NCBI GenBank assembly: GCA_050084515.1
Contig: CM114272.1
Coordinates: 43,586,001-43,650,000, forward strand
Length of the DNA: 64,000 nucleotides
Origin: Blasia pusilla
Taxonomy: Eukaryota > Marchantiophyta > Marchantiopsida > Blasiales
Reading direction: 5' to 3'
The translations under genes were made by a program, and so were the position numbers. This document shows positions 10,650 to 23,110 of this stretch, piece by piece; the first letter of the stretch is position 1; each line of letters opens with the position of its first letter. Under the pieces are notes generated by a model that ran no database searches, was not told the DNA's origin, and saw nothing but the letters and a program-made list of their open reading frames with translations.

Positions 10650-13200
10650 GTGCATAATGAGAATATTCAGAGAAAACTCTGAGATGATCTCTGCATTTAC
10701 ATGTGGTGAATCTGGCTCAGGATACCACATTTCTCAACTGCGTCATGAGGCATGGACTACGGTGTGCTCCCATAACTTGCAGTCAACTTTATACAACACC
10801 AAATTACAAGAACACTTGGGACTTACCTGTAGAGCAACCTACGTGCCATCCTAAAGGGGCCTATTTAGAAATGATAGTTTGTAGGGGGCCGCTATAGGGG
10901 TAGTAAGTGGGTAGGGGGCCTCTTAAGCAACTTCCTCACACCATTGCGAAACCAAACTTTGCAAGCTAGTTAGATGATGCATGTAGACTAATAGACATTC
11001 TCACAATATAGGGAAGGATGATTTTCCTTGTCCCCTCACCTCTTATGGCATAATCAATCCACAAAAAGAAGAAAAAAAATTTCTCCCATGCGCAATGAAA
11101 ATATTTTTTTCTACCATTTTGTCCTAATCATTTAGATAGAATCTGGTTTTCCCTTGAATGCCCCTCTAAGGACTAGGACTTTTTTTACCAAATATGGAAT
11201 GAAATTAGACACTTAAATAATTTAAATTAAAAATTAATATCTAGTAACTTAGGAGAAAAAATAATTCTGGGCAAGTAATGATGGAATCATTAAATACCCG
11301 TCTCAAATGATCAATTTTTTTGAAATCAACATATATGATTGGGTTTACGAGAATCTAGGAACAAGAAGAAAACGTTTGAATAGCATGCTAGTGAAATTGA
11401 AAAGGTGGTTCTATACTAGTCTAGGCGTACGCGAATTAACTGCATGAAATATATCAAACTTGACCGAGTTTCGTAAAAGCTTGTGCTATATCTAGTTTTT
11501 TTTGTCATTTGACCGAAAAAAAAAAACATCGATGTAAAGCCCGAATAGAATTGCTCTCCATTATCGTTCCAAGTTGATTTAAAAAATCACTTCACAATTT
11601 TTTAGAGTTATTCGTAATTTAAATCCAAAAGTTAAAGGGAGAATTCGAACCCAAAAGGTGTGGGTTTCCATTTCTTTTGATTGAGGCCTCGTATTCCCAC
11701 CCAACAGCATCATAAGAAATCATAGATGGCCGTGGGAAGAATTCTTCGCCCGTATCACGACCGATCTTACAATATCCGATCTTGTGCTCCTGCTCTCCGC
11801 GCATGCACACGTACTCTGCAATCCAGGAATCCTTTGGAGTCCACAAACCATGACATTCCGTGATTGACGGCGAGACCTTCGGCTCTCAGCTTGTGACTAC
11901 TCAAACTATGGACCTTTTGGGGTCCACGGGATCCCCGACGGAGGGAGAAAAAAAGCTGTCGACTTCTCAAATCGAAATCAAAGCTTTTCACTCAGTCGAC
12001 CCGAAATCTCGTCCTCTTAGGAATCACGAGGTGCATCGTAGCACAATCAGCAACAAACCCTCAGGTACCGACGCATCTGTCAACTCTCCAAGTGGAAACA
12101 GTACAAACTGAATTCCTGACTTTTACTACATTACCACCAAGTTACTGAAAGTTTCGGCCTTTGCAGAGCCACGAGTTCCATAACAAAACAAGGGCTTAGA
12201 CAAATCCGCTCACAAACGGAAGCTTTTAAGTACATGAATCTAATCTCATCCGATGCCCTAGGGATCACTAGTCAGCTCGACCGCATGATCGAGGATTTCA
12301 TAACGCAACAGCCGTATCTTTAAAATTCTTGTAGAAAGTTGGAAGCATGATAATGTGAAATTTCCATCGATATCCACTCAACTTTGTAGGATGTGCGCGG
12401 AGAATCGGATCAAAACCTTCAAACGCACTCAGCTGACGAGATTATTAGACAGACAGACTACTCCATATACCCATCAGTTGGCCCAATCCTTGCTCAACCA
12501 TGCTTAGTAATGCTACCGACTCACAATGTCATGTTAACCTCAGAAAATTCGCGTCTGTGTATAATCAGCGACATTTAAAACCCTTCTCGTTTCCAATAAT
12601 CTATGACTGTAACAGCTTTTTGATGATAACAGCCTATTGTACAGTTCAGAATTTCTAACTTTCGCGTGAGTTTACATGAATGGCTCGTAACTATTACATG
12701 ATCTGAGATCAGTGGCGGAAATGGGTCGAGTTCGGGCAGCCTACACCACTCGATTCCGCTATACACAGATTCTTACGGTCTACCAGCGACCACTGTATCG
12801 ATCATCATCCGCTTGAAAGCCAGTCAACTAGAGAACCGTGAGGAGTGTTCAAGATTTCAAGCGCTGACAAGAAGTTTCCATAATTAATGAATCTGTCGTC
12901 ATGGGATTGAGCGAGTGTCCGAGCTGAAGTATGTGCTTCACACTCAAGCTCGCGTTGTATATTCCGGAGTTCTGGATTGAAGCTTTTGATTACAATATAG
13001 CTCAGCCTCTGAAAACTTTCCGACTTGAGCGCTAAACCTACTATTATTGGGTTCTTTACCTAGAGGACAAAATTCTGTCCCAGTGCTTTAGTCTAGAGTG
13101 TGTTGAGGTCTTCGACCGTTTCCTACAATATCATACTATGCTCAAATGGAAATTAAATTTTACGAAATGTACATACACCAGAGCCAATGTCGACGGCAGC
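10650..13200. other. Intergenic, AT-rich, no gene recognised
   Basis: No convincing coding region on either strand. ORFs of 60-85 codons lie around 11620-12110 without domain features. A B-box-like GGTTCGAATTC on the minus strand at about 11652-11640 has no tRNA fold around it. This stretch and the ABCG gene form the part of the window poorest in recognisable transposons. Confidence 0.4.
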
Positions 13201-13218
13201 ACCGCGTGGAATTGAATC

Positions 13219-15531
13219 TCATCGACGTCGACGGGAAACTCTGAAGCAGATGATGAAGTAGGAGAGCAATCTGTACAGAACGATGAAGGCAAGCATGACA
13301 GCCACATCTATCCACTTGCTATGCTGTGAAACGCCTGCGCTATGGAGGGCCTCAGCGCCGGTTAACCTGCAGACTCCTGTGGCATCTACATATCCAAAAC
13401 ACGCATCCAGCTGATCCTCGTACTCATTAATCAGGAGAGCGTCAAACGGGTACTTGAAGAGGGAAATGTAGTGCATGAACAACCAGTACACAGGAATCTT
13501 GTCCTTGGAAATGAAAAACCCTGAGAAGAGGAAGAACGCGCCCATGCAAGCAGCGATGAGTGAGTTCCCCATAATGAAATTGGGCACCATCGCACTGAAG
13601 AACGAGACGAAAGAGTTGGCCATGAGGAGCACAAGCCAGAGGACGAGGCCAAAGAAACCGAAGGCGCTGGTCGACTGGTACATTCCCACCAGCCAGTAGA
13701 CGGGGATAGTGTACAGGATGCCCATGGCGAGGAGAAATGGAGCAAAAACGATCGTGTTTGACAGCACATACGACGAAATGCGGTAGGCTCCTCGGGACGT
13801 TTCCCGCAGTAGGATTTGCCTCTCCTGAAGAAAGATCGGTAGCCCCTCGGTGGTGCCGGAGAGAAAGAAAGTGAGCGTGAACGCGAGGAAACCCAGGCGT
13901 GATTCAACTCCTGCGCTACTTCGCCCCACATTGTAGAAGATAGTGCCCAGTGCCAGTCCTGCGAGACATGCCTGCACGCTTCTAGCACTGAAGAGCTCCT
14001 TCGAGCGGGAGATGTTCATGAAGAATCGCTGGGCCAGCACCATCACCTCCTGCATGCCAGAGTTTGCGTACGCGACTTCTTCTCCACTAGCGCGCTCATC
14101 GGGATCCGCCGAGATATGGCCGGCATTCGTGAGGTCTTTCTCCGGATCCTGAAAGCTTTGGGAGTGGTATGGCTGGTCGTGGAGAAAGAAGTCCTGAAGC
14201 GAGTGGCGTTTGGATTCGGCGCCGATGCAGAGCTTGGATGCGATGCTCTCATCCTCCCACAAGTTGATGGCGTCAATTGCATACTCTAAAACATTCACTT
14301 CAGCTGGAATCTCATGTCCTGCGGCTTCTAGTCTGAACGCCAGGAACTCCAGAGAGCCATGGTGCACGACCATGCCCTCCGCCAGCAGCAGCACGGAGTG
14401 CATCAGCTGGAGAATGCGGATGCTCGGTTGGTGGATGCTGAGAATGACGGTACGACAGTGGGACTCCGCCATGGACCGCAGCATTTCCACAATGTTCATG
14501 GCCGCAGCGCTGTCCAGTCCAGAGGTGGGCTCATCCAAAATCAAAACTGCAGGATTATGAATCACGTCCACTCCAATCGACACTCGTCGCCGTTCCCCAC
14601 CGGATACACCGCGGATCCTCTCATTCCCAATACGTGTGTGCGCTACATGCAGCAGCCCAAGCTCCTGAAGGACGACCTGAACTCGAGCCATTTTCTCCGC
14701 AGTGGGAACCGCCGCCGGTAGTCTCAACCTTGCACTAAACACAAGCGTTTCCATGACCGTAAGAGTTGGGAACAGAGAGTCGTCTTGCATGACGTACCCA
14801 GAGACTCGCTGGAATTGTCCGACGTCTACTTTCTGGTTGTTGATGAGCACACAACCGGAGGGCCCCGTCGGCTTGGTGCGTCCTGCCAAGACCTCCAGCA
14901 AAGTTGACTTGCCAGCACCGCTAGGTCCGGCGATGGCAAGAAGCTCTCCGGGCTTGGCCTCGAAGCTAATATTACGTAAAATGTAGCGCTCGACATGCCT
15001 TGGATCGGCATGATCGGACCTCCGTCCTTGGAAAATTTGCAGGAGGGACGAAAATCGAGTCTGCTTGCGCGGAGGAAGCTTATAGTTCAAATGTTGCACT
15101 CGAATCTCGTAAGTTTTGTCTCTCGGAGGAGATGGTGCCACGGCCACCTGCGATGCTTTCCATGGGAGGCCTTTCTCCACGCCTCCAAGCTTCAATGGAC
15201 CTGGTGGAAACGGCAGCCAACTGTATCGCTTGCTCCTGCTCTCGCTGGGGAGCGGCCTCGCCATTGCAGTGCCATGTCTGGAAGGGATGTGGATCATCCC
15301 TCCGTGTTCTTCGATGTCCACATCTGTTGTAGACCTTTGCTCCGAGTTCATCTTATCGCCCGAGGAATTACTTACTCGCAGCCGCAGCAACACAGAATTT
15401 TTGCCTCCGTTTTCTGACTTGTTATCTGCGTGTGCCGTAGAGGGGCAACTTCTGCACGAGTACTCACTGGCCGGTTCCTCGACTGCACTGCGGTGGATTC
15501 GCGGTTGTACATTGCCCGTTGAAAAGTGCAT
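13219..15531 (-). CDS. Half-size ABC transporter, G family (WBC type)
   Basis: A complete, single-exon gene of 770 residues with the reverse domain order of ABCG proteins: ATPase first, membrane domain second. Walker A is GPSGAGKST (202-210), the signature VSGGE (309-313), Walker B and D-loop ILDEPTSGLD (331-340), and the H-loop His in IHQPS (366-370). Six hydrophobic segments lie between about 515 and 765, and the last loop has the usual extracellular CFGY...GVC cysteines. The first 140 residues are a polar extension with no motif. Half-size ABCGs dimerise and export lipids, cuticle or suberin precursors or hormones at the plasma membrane. The lack of introns, and LSIHQPSIRI followed by NVLEYAIDAI, place it nearest the Arabidopsis ABCG4/5/8/10/23 group. 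That placement and any substrate are inference. No frameshift or lost motif, so it is probably functional. Confidence 0.95.
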   Translation of the reverse strand: MHFSTGNVQPRIHRSAVEEPASEYSCRSCPSTAHADNKSENGGKNSVLLRLRVSNSSGDKMNSEQRSTTDVDIEEHGGMIHIPSRHGTAMARPLPSESRSKRYSWLPFPPGPLKLGGVEKGLPWKASQVAVAPSPPRDKTYEIRVQHLNYKLPPRKQTRFSSLLQIFQGRRSDHADPRHVERYILRNISFEAKPGELLAIAGPSGAGKSTLLEVLAGRTKPTGPSGCVLINNQKVDVGQFQRVSGYVMQDDSLFPTLTVMETLVFSARLRLPAAVPTAEKMARVQVVLQELGLLHVAHTRIGNERIRGVSGGERRRVSIGVDVIHNPAVLILDEPTSGLDSAAAMNIVEMLRSMAESHCRTVILSIHQPSIRILQLMHSVLLLAEGMVVHHGSLEFLAFRLEAAGHEIPAEVNVLEYAIDAINLWEDESIASKLCIGAESKRHSLQDFFLHDQPYHSQSFQDPEKDLTNAGHISADPDERASGEEVAYANSGMQEVMVLAQRFFMNISRSKELFSARSVQACLAGLALGTIFYNVGRSSAGVESRLGFLAFTLTFFLSGTTEGLPIFLQERQILLRETSRGAYRISSYVLSNTIVFAPFLLAMGILYTIPVYWLVGMYQSTSAFGFFGLVLWLVLLMANSFVSFFSAMVPNFIMGNSLIAACMGAFFLFSGFFISKDKIPVYWLFMHYISLFKYPFDALLINEYEDQLDACFGYVDATGVCRLTGAEALHSAGVSQHSKWIDVAVMLAFIVLYRLLSYFIICFRVSRRRR

Positions 15532-15717
15532 TGCTGTAAGTCAGCAATGATAGGACTTAATTAATTCGACATTAATTAATTGAGTGACAGAGAACTCGTA
15601 AAGTACACAAAAATGAGGCCGATCCACGGATCACAGTCGAGCTCCGCTCTACTGTAGATTCAACATCTCCTTCACATCCTTGTCGAAGTTGATCGAAACA
15701 ATAGATTAAATGCCAGG

Positions 15718-15817
15718 AGGAAATATACGGAGGTCCAAGGAGGGGACTCTAAGATCACTTCAGATGGAGGAAATACACGGAAGTACAAGGAGGGGACTCC
15801 AAGGTCACAACCGGCGG
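15718..15817. repeat. Two-copy 50-bp tandem repeat upstream of ABCG
   Basis: Copies start at 15718 and 15768. Each contains AGGAAATA(T/C)ACGGA, then CAAGGAGGGGACTC and a 'GATCAC/GGTCAC' end. It lies about 190 bp upstream of the ABCG start on that gene's promoter side. Any regulatory role is unknown. Confidence 0.75.
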
Positions 15818-16119
15818 GGCAAAGAAAAAAGGAATCCCCCACCTCGGAGGAAGGCATAGGCAACATAGCTACTTCCAACTCGGAACTTCGGAAGTTCGGA
15901 AGATCTGAATCTGATGAGGCAAACGAAAAAAAAGCGAAGAGTACACACAGCTGGGGAGGTACAACGATCAATCAAAGTATGACAAAATGTCATGTTCTGT
16001 CAACTGCAGCAGGGACAACTTGGACGGGCAGCCGGTGAAACCAGTGGTAGATAGTGAGTGGTACGCGAAGTGTGGTAACAGATTTGAGTACCTTGGTCCA
16101 CCTTCTTTAGTGGGTCTGG

Positions 16120-16146
16120 AAACTCAGCTGCGCCGCAGCTGAGTTT
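16120..16146. repeat. Perfect 27-bp palindrome
   Basis: Arms AAACTCAGCTGCG (16120-16132) and its exact complement (16134-16146), separated by one base. The two arms can form a 13-bp stem or a cruciform. No direct repeats were noted beside it. Confidence 0.9.
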
Positions 16147-16149
16147 ATT

Positions 16150-18104
16150 GCCAGTCTTTAAATTAACAAAGAAAACCCAGTTTTCACGTCCGGAATTTAC
16201 TTAAAGTTCCAGATTTGAACCGGAATCACACGTTCTCGACCGGCTTCTTTAACAAAGAATGCCGGTTCTTACGTCCAAGCTCCCTGCTGTTCTTGCGGCC
16301 TCAATGTACTCCTAATTGTTTTGTTTGTACCGGATGTGGAAGGCAATTCGGATTCCTTCCCCGGCGTCACGAATTAACGCCCCAGTGACCACTGTTAGCT
16401 CGGAGTCGGTAGTTCCGACGAAGGATTTCACGGTCATCGATTTAATTCAATTTGATTTTTGATAAATAGCGATCGTGTCTCGTCTACCTCGGAGGCTCGG
16501 GGATCTTCGCTCACAAGGGTCCGGGGAGTTTCTTCACGCGAATCGGCACCTTACCGGTATTTCACAACCGGAACGATACAACCTAATTTCGAACCGGTTT
16601 TCAGATATTAAAAAAACCCCTAATCTTGCCAATATTTGTCGGATCAGATTAAATGAAACGGCAATTTCTGATTGCGATTACTCGTAACCCGGATCTCCGA
16701 TCATTCATGGTAAATGGTCTCTCTGTCAATAACTGTCATCCAGTACCCGTAAACGGGTACTGAGTCCCGACTCCTACAGTCCTAGCCGGCATTCTCCTAG
16801 ACCACTGCACGGAACCGGACAATCCTTTTCCCATCGTATAATACAGTGCCACGTTTACGGACCCGTCGGACATATTGTTGTGACCAGGGCTCCTCTTGGT
16901 ACCTGTCACTCTACATTACTACGCTGCGGATGGATGTCGTTGTAAGATGCTGTACTTACTGTAGTAGGTGAATGCGTTTTAATTCGGCATCTTAACCATG
17001 CACAGGAGTATGCCAAGAACTAACCCACCTATAATTATTTCGTACATATCAATTATTAGTGTGCAGTGAGCGATGATTAATCATCTCATACATGAAATTT
17101 ATTTTTTCGTTAAAAAAATATATATATATTATTATCTAATTGTACCCAAAAGAAAATGTTTGTAAATTAATGGCATTCTCCAACAATAGTATATTGGTAA
17201 GATGTTAGTGCGAATATAAAAAAGTAAAAAGGTGTTTGAAGAGTTCTCATCAATATGTAGTTTTTGAAGAAATTAATTATATTGCATACATATTCAAATA
17301 TTTTTTTTGTCGCCCGTAACTTATGAAGCCCTTTCTTGTTGTCCATGTGCCTCGTATTTGACATAGAGGTATTTGCAAATGAAGAAAGCACTCTCCAATA
17401 ATAATATAAATTAATAAGTTATATATGCAAGGGAAATCAAAAAGTCTTTAAGAGCTAGTGTATAGCTCGTGAAGGGAATAGATTAATGATGTTGCATAAA
17501 CATTCAAAAATAATTCTTATTGCCCGTAGCAAGTGAAATATTTTCTTGCTGCCCAATTATCATATGTTCACATAAGAACAATGGAGCGTGAAGCGGTTAC
17601 TAAAAGGATCGCCGATCAAAGCCCTAGTGAGAAAGCTCTATAGGAGTGGAATTCCTCAATTCAAATCAAAACAGCATGCGCTATCGTCATCTCATCCCAA
17701 ATGCTTTGAAAATCAATCCATTGCCATCACCAAAATCAATCCATTCTCATCGTCAAATTGCTCGAGGAACGTGCTTCACTTCTTCAACTCCTCACATGCA
17801 CACATACACTCGCGCATTTACTACGGTTGAAATAGATTACTTCTTATCTTATCTAATGTCAACTCGATTTCACCTTGAGTGGTTGTAAGAAAAAATGATT
17901 TTTTTGTGGAAGGTAAGTAGCCCCCACTCCTAGAGGGCCAAATGTCTCACTACTATCCACGAAAAGCGAGAGTTAGAGTCTTCTATCATTCTATGGAGTT
18001 CTCTTTCCTTCTTCTTTTTTTCCTCTACTTTGCTACTGTCAGAGTCATAAACTATGCAAATCGAAATCCCAACCATTTAGAATGGCAAGAATTATGCAAT
18101 CCCA

Positions 18105-18153
<49 letters not shown>

Positions 18154-18640
18154 AAGGACGTTAAGAACTATTTTAATTTTAAGAGATATGAATTTTCAAG
18201 ATATATTATGGAAACATAATATGTTTCTTATATTATATATTAATATAAGAAATATTAATATATAATATAAGAAATCGACTACGGGAACATCAAATGCTTA
18301 AAGTTGTGAGAGCTGAAGGACAAAGTTGAAGACATGTAAATATGGATCTAAGGTATCATTCTATCTTCTTTCTTTATTATTTTAAGATTTAAATCATGGT
18401 GAATAATCTTGGCTTATTGTAATTCATTTCTTGACAATGTTTGTTTTGTAGGTGAGTGACAATTGTATCGAATGTGGTTGAGCGTGCTAATGTTGTCGTT
18501 ACGTCATTGCCTATATATTTTTCTATTTTTTACACTTATTTTCTATAGCCTTTTTTTTCCTGTAATTTTCTTATTTATTGACCGCTTCACGTTAATTCTA
18601 CGTTTAAAATTTGTATTCTTTGCAACCTTCATGTTCCTTC
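16150..18640. other. Intergenic, no gene recognised
   Basis: Moderately GC-rich to about 16980, then strongly AT-rich. No convincing ORF or domain. A GA tract lies at 18111-18150. A fragment with 'TTGCCCGTA(G/A)CAAGTGAA'-like text near 17310 and 17520 occurs twice and also resembles 40250, so it is probably a small dispersed repeat. Confidence 0.35.
18111..18150. repeat. (GA)n microsatellite
   Basis: About 20 uninterrupted GA units. It ends a few hundred bases left of the first recognisable Helitron coding sequence. Confidence 0.97.
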
Positions 18641-19952
18641 CAATCCTCAAAGATTTCATGATATGCTCCGAGTTGCGCGAGCGAATGGCCAAAGAGGAAG
18701 GTATGCTAATTTGGTTGCATCACCTTATGGAGGAAATTTTGGTGATTCTTCAAGAAGGAATACCATACCTGTCAATGATTTTCCTCTTGGAATTGGTGAT
18801 TGTGAAGTTTACACGGAAGTAAACGAACATCGTGTATTTTCTAATGTTTCAAATGTGATATGTGGAAGGGTAGTGGACTTGAGGAAGTAAGTGAATATTG
18901 CACGTATATATAAATTTGAAGAGAAACATATCCAAATTCTTCGGCTGGGAGATCATATTGATAGTATGATTTGAAGTTATAGCATTGGACATATGAATTA
19001 TGCTTTTCTAGCTTGCGACGTGCTACATTGGAAGTATGAGAGATTTTAGTCATCAAAGACCCCAAGCTCTCCTTTTGGGAAGTATTGTGAGCATGGTAAG
19101 GTTAAATTACCATATTTCAAGATTTCTCCTCCTTTTCTATTTGAGTTGATTTTGGGTGTTACGTCAAATAGTTTGCATTTTTTGCGTAATGCACGTGCCT
19201 ATAACAGTGCTCTTCAATTGGCGTCAACTGAAGCACATGTTATATAGCATGGCGGTGGTATAGGGAACTTGAGGATTCAAGGTGGTATTTATTATGCTAT
19301 TGGACCACTTAATGGGGAGACGGGTCTTCCTCCATAGTTTGCACGGACTTATATTCATCATGATGAATATCAAATTGAAAAAAGGAGAAGGATCATGAAT
19401 CAAGATCATCATGATCCATTGAGGGTTGAGATCTCGAGGGGATTACAAGACATGTTACTTGTCCATCATCCATATGTTGCTATCTTTCGATATGTGGCCA
19501 CAGATCTATGTAATTCTGATTTTCATATTGTCTTAAAGGGTTGTAAGTGAGGGCTTGATGCGAAACCATATATATTACCTACAGCTTCGAAGATTGCTGC
19601 TATCTTGCCTGGGGACGGAATTGAGCCTAGAGAAGGATGGGATATTATTTTTCGTTTACATGGAGGAGGGATTCGTTTCAAACTTAAATGAAGCCTACAT
19701 TCCATTGCACTTTGTAATACCTTTTTTTATGGTAAAGTTAGTTAGCATCGTGGCATACCTATACGGATGGGTGATCTTAGAGGGATTGCAACAAGAAGAG
19801 CTCATGTTATGATGGAGGAAGACAAACATGGGAATTTTGACCATAGTGTACTTGAGAGAATGGAAGAAGACTAACTTCAAGGTGGTGAGACGACTCAAGA
19901 GGCAAGTTCAAAGACTATCATCACTCTACAATTTGCTTCATATCGACTTCAA

Positions 19953-20531
19953 ATGAGAGCAAATGCTCAAGATCATAACACGTTGTTAAGGTTTGGTCAT
20001 CTTACTCAAAAATATATGGTAGCTATGTACACAAGTATTGAGATGCAACGATTACCATGGATACGCCTACGTCAAAAGGAGTTGAGAGTTCATTTATACC
20101 AAGGTGTGAGAGATGCTATAACTCGACATGATAATGATGGTCATGCCATAGGGAGACGAGTCATATTACCTTCCTCTTTTATAGGAGGACCTCTCCACAT
20201 GCATCACTTATATCATGATGTCATGGGAATTGTGAGACATTTTGGGAAGCCTAACTACTTTTTGACCATGACTTGCAACCCTAAGTGGCCAGAAATCACT
20301 TCAGCTCTGTTTCTTGGTCAAACAAACTCTGATCCTCCTAACTTAGTTGAATGCGTTTTCCAACCAAAAAAAATACTATTGAGGCTTATAGTGGAAAATC
20401 ATATTTTGGGGCGAGTGGTCATTGGTGGGATGTATTCATGTACTGGAGTTTCAAAAGAGGGGTCTACCATATCTAAATATTATAATTATTCTTTCCTCAA
20501 AGGAGAAGCCAAGGAAAATCTCTTCCTTTGA
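19953..20531 (+). pseudogene. Helitron Rep, N-terminal domain block
   Basis: The longest open stretch of Helitron 1 (192 codons). It carries the conserved 'SFIGGPLHMHHLYHDVM' and 'CNPKWPEI' motifs that precede the two-His and two-Tyr nuclease centre in this family. The following block (about 20530-20780) continues in another frame with 'IPDPTMHPKLY' and 'MIHGPCRVLRPN', so a frameshift lies near 20515. Confidence 0.85.
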
Positions 20532-21691
20532 TGATACTATAGCTCTTGAGATTCCCGATCCAACTATGCATCCGAAACTTTATGCAACTATGAGAAACTA
20601 TATGATACATGGACCATGTAGAGTACTTCGTCCAAATGCGTTGTGTATACGAAAAAACAACGAAAATATGTTGAAGGGCTACCTAATGCGTTTTACATCA
20701 TTCACAATGGAGAATGAGGATGGATATCCTATTTATAAGCAGTTATCTTGTTTGACCTTTGTTTCAATTTTAAAAAAATTCTAGCATTATATTCTTCCAA
20801 GATTCTTTTAAGTACAAAAATATTTATATTTGTGTTTATGTAGATGTGATAATGGTAGGTGAATATTTATAAGTCAAATCATGTCTTTGATAATCGTTGG
20901 GTGGTTTCGAATAATCTGATGTTATGTACCTTATTTGATTGTCATATCAATTTGGAGATTACGAATAGCATATTGGCGGTGAAGTATTTTTACAAGTATG
21001 CATATAAGGGATGAGATGCCATATCTTATATCTTGGCAAAAAGTACAACTACGGAAGGTATTATTGATCAGACATCGTTATATCTTGATGCGAGGTACTT
21101 GAGTTTATATTTTTATTATAATACTTTACAATTATTTCAGAATTTTGAAAGGTTGGACTCTGACTATATTCAATTTTTTGTCTATGAAGTTGTGTTTCTT
21201 CTTCAGAAGCATGTTTACGAATCTTCAATTTTAGTCTACACGCCAAGCAACCAAGTATTGTACGAATGATTATTCATCTCCCAGGTAGCCAAATGATATA
21301 TTTTCATGATCGAGATTCACTGGGTAATATTCTAGAGTGGAGTATGGTTTGCAACTAGTATTTCCAATCCTACGGCGCGAAAATATCTTTATTTGGAATT
21401 TCCTTCTCATTACTCTTGGCATACGAAGAGATGGCTTCGACGTAAACGTGGAAGCTCGCGTGGAAGAAAAGGATTTGGACACCCTATTGGACGTTTGTAT
21501 ATGACTAACCAAGGTAAACTTACTCTTATGTGTTTATTTGTGATTTTTAAAAAAAAACTACCATGATAAATATTTTTATTTCCTTTTTCTCATATCTTAA
21601 TATTTTATTTGTATGAAAAATTTTATAGGTGAAGGGGAACATCATTGGTTATGATTACTTCTCCATCAAATGAGAGGAGCTCAATCATATG

Positions 21692-22207
21692 AAGGTTTGC
21701 AAGGTTGCATACACACAAACTCCGTGTCCACAGACTTATGTCCGTCCTATGGACAAACATGTCCGTGCGAGCCTAGGAATCCTACCCGAGCTCGCATCCA
21801 AACCCGCATCAGAGCCCACACCTGTTACGTGGCCCACAACCTATGCGGGGTGCAGGCTGGCACGGGGCCCGTGTGGCGGGCTGGTGCGGGCTCGACGCCT
21901 ACACGGCGGACTCGGTGTGGGCTCAAGGCTCGCCGAGGGCCAGCAATGCGGGCTCGAGGCCCACCCGCATGGCGGGGGTTGGGCATTGGATCCCGCCATG
22001 TAGGTTGCAGGCAAGCCTCAAGCTCGCCATGTGCCGGCTTCTAGCTCGCACCGAGCCCGCCCAAGCCCCCAACTTGCGCCACGACCGGGTTGCGGGTCAC
22101 ACAACGGGTGTGGGCTCAGGGCGGGCTCAAGTGCGGGCTGAGCTTGTTCATCGACATGTCCGTCCCATGGACAGACTTGTCTGTTTCCATGTAGCCTTGA
22201 AGATTTG
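21692..22207. mobile_element. 500-bp non-autonomous hAT-like element in Helitron 1
   Basis: The element spans 21700-22199 and interrupts the Helitron coding sequence. The flanking 8-mers AAGGTTTG (21692-21699) and AAGATTTG (22200-22207) differ at one base and look like an 8-bp target duplication, the size typical of hAT. Its ends are imperfect inverted repeats of about 30 bp beginning CAAGG(T/C)T(G/A)CAT. Just inside are TGTCC...GGACA palindromes on both sides. The interior is GC-rich (CGGGCT/GCCCG runs) unlike the AT-rich host. ORFs here are compositional and no transposase is present, so it needed an enzyme in trans. Confidence 0.75.
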
Positions 22208-23110
22208 TGGACGATTAATGATGTTGTTTATTCTACTTTTGAGGAAACAACTATTCTTATGGGATTGCTAGAATACGAGAGGGAGGTTTTTTCTTGCTTT
22301 GAAGAGGCGGTTGAAATTTGTACTTGTTATTCATTGTATTTGCTCCTTACTATCATTCTTTTGTATAACACGCCATCTATAGACTATACTTGGTATGATG
22401 TGGGAACGTTTCTTAGTTCCACTAACATAAGATCTTTGACATCAAAGGCGTGAAGTATATGGATCCCTTCTACTTATTCTTCGCTTCTATTTTATTTTTA
22501 TTTTTTGATTACTTTATTTATCTTTAATTTAAAATTATTATTTTTCTTTCAGAGGATTGGAGTTCTTGATCTTTCCTTAGACATTTAGGCTATTAATCTT
22601 GCATTATTAGAGATCCACTACCTCCTACAAGATTATGGTAAAAGTATGGCGAATTTCCTGGACACACCTCAACCTGACCTTTTTTACTTGGGATTTATCT
22701 ATCTCGTGCTTAGAGGAAGAAGAGCTTTGTTATGATCGTGATATGCTTCTTGAACATGTTCAACAAGAAGAGACCTCATTGAATGATGGACAAGGAGCTA
22801 TAGGGGATGTTGTTCATCTTCTCTTTGAGGAGGTGTTAAATGATGGGTCATCTTCTGTAAGTGCATTCAATATATGCTATACTATTTTAATATTTTTATC
22901 TAATTTTTTTTTTCTTTGAATCTCTTGTTGCTAATTATGGTGTTCGTTGGCAAAGTCATTCTTCATTGATGGTCCTAGTGGAACGGGAAAAAAAATTCTA
23001 CACAATCTTCTTCTTCTTGCTAGGATGCAAAGGAAGGGTCATATAGCTCTTGCAATTGCATCTATGAGGATCGTTGCTTTTTACAAGATGGAGTTCGTAC
23101 AGTTCATTCT
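22200..23110 (+). pseudogene. Helitron linker and PIF1-type helicase start
   Basis: Resumes the Helitron coding sequence right of the nested element. 22205-22453 matches the linker before the helicase ('LLEYEREVFSCFEEA'). From about 22950 the PIF1 helicase Walker A reads GPSGTGKK, followed by RKGHIALAIASMRIVA, the usual 'GKIALAVASSGIAA' position. Translation then breaks down in AT-rich sequence. Confidence 0.75.

Noticed and set aside
11636-11860. B-box-like GGTTCGAATTC suggesting a tRNA or SINE
   Set aside because: No A box at proper spacing and no cloverleaf pairing found.
13431-15550. Several 60-185 codon ORFs antisense to or overlapping the ABCG gene
   Set aside because: Shadows of the 770-codon gene, with no domain of their own.
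21670-22271. GC-rich overlapping ORFs of 100-140 codons
   Set aside because: Compositional reading of the non-autonomous hAT-like element; no domain and not in phase with the Helitron.
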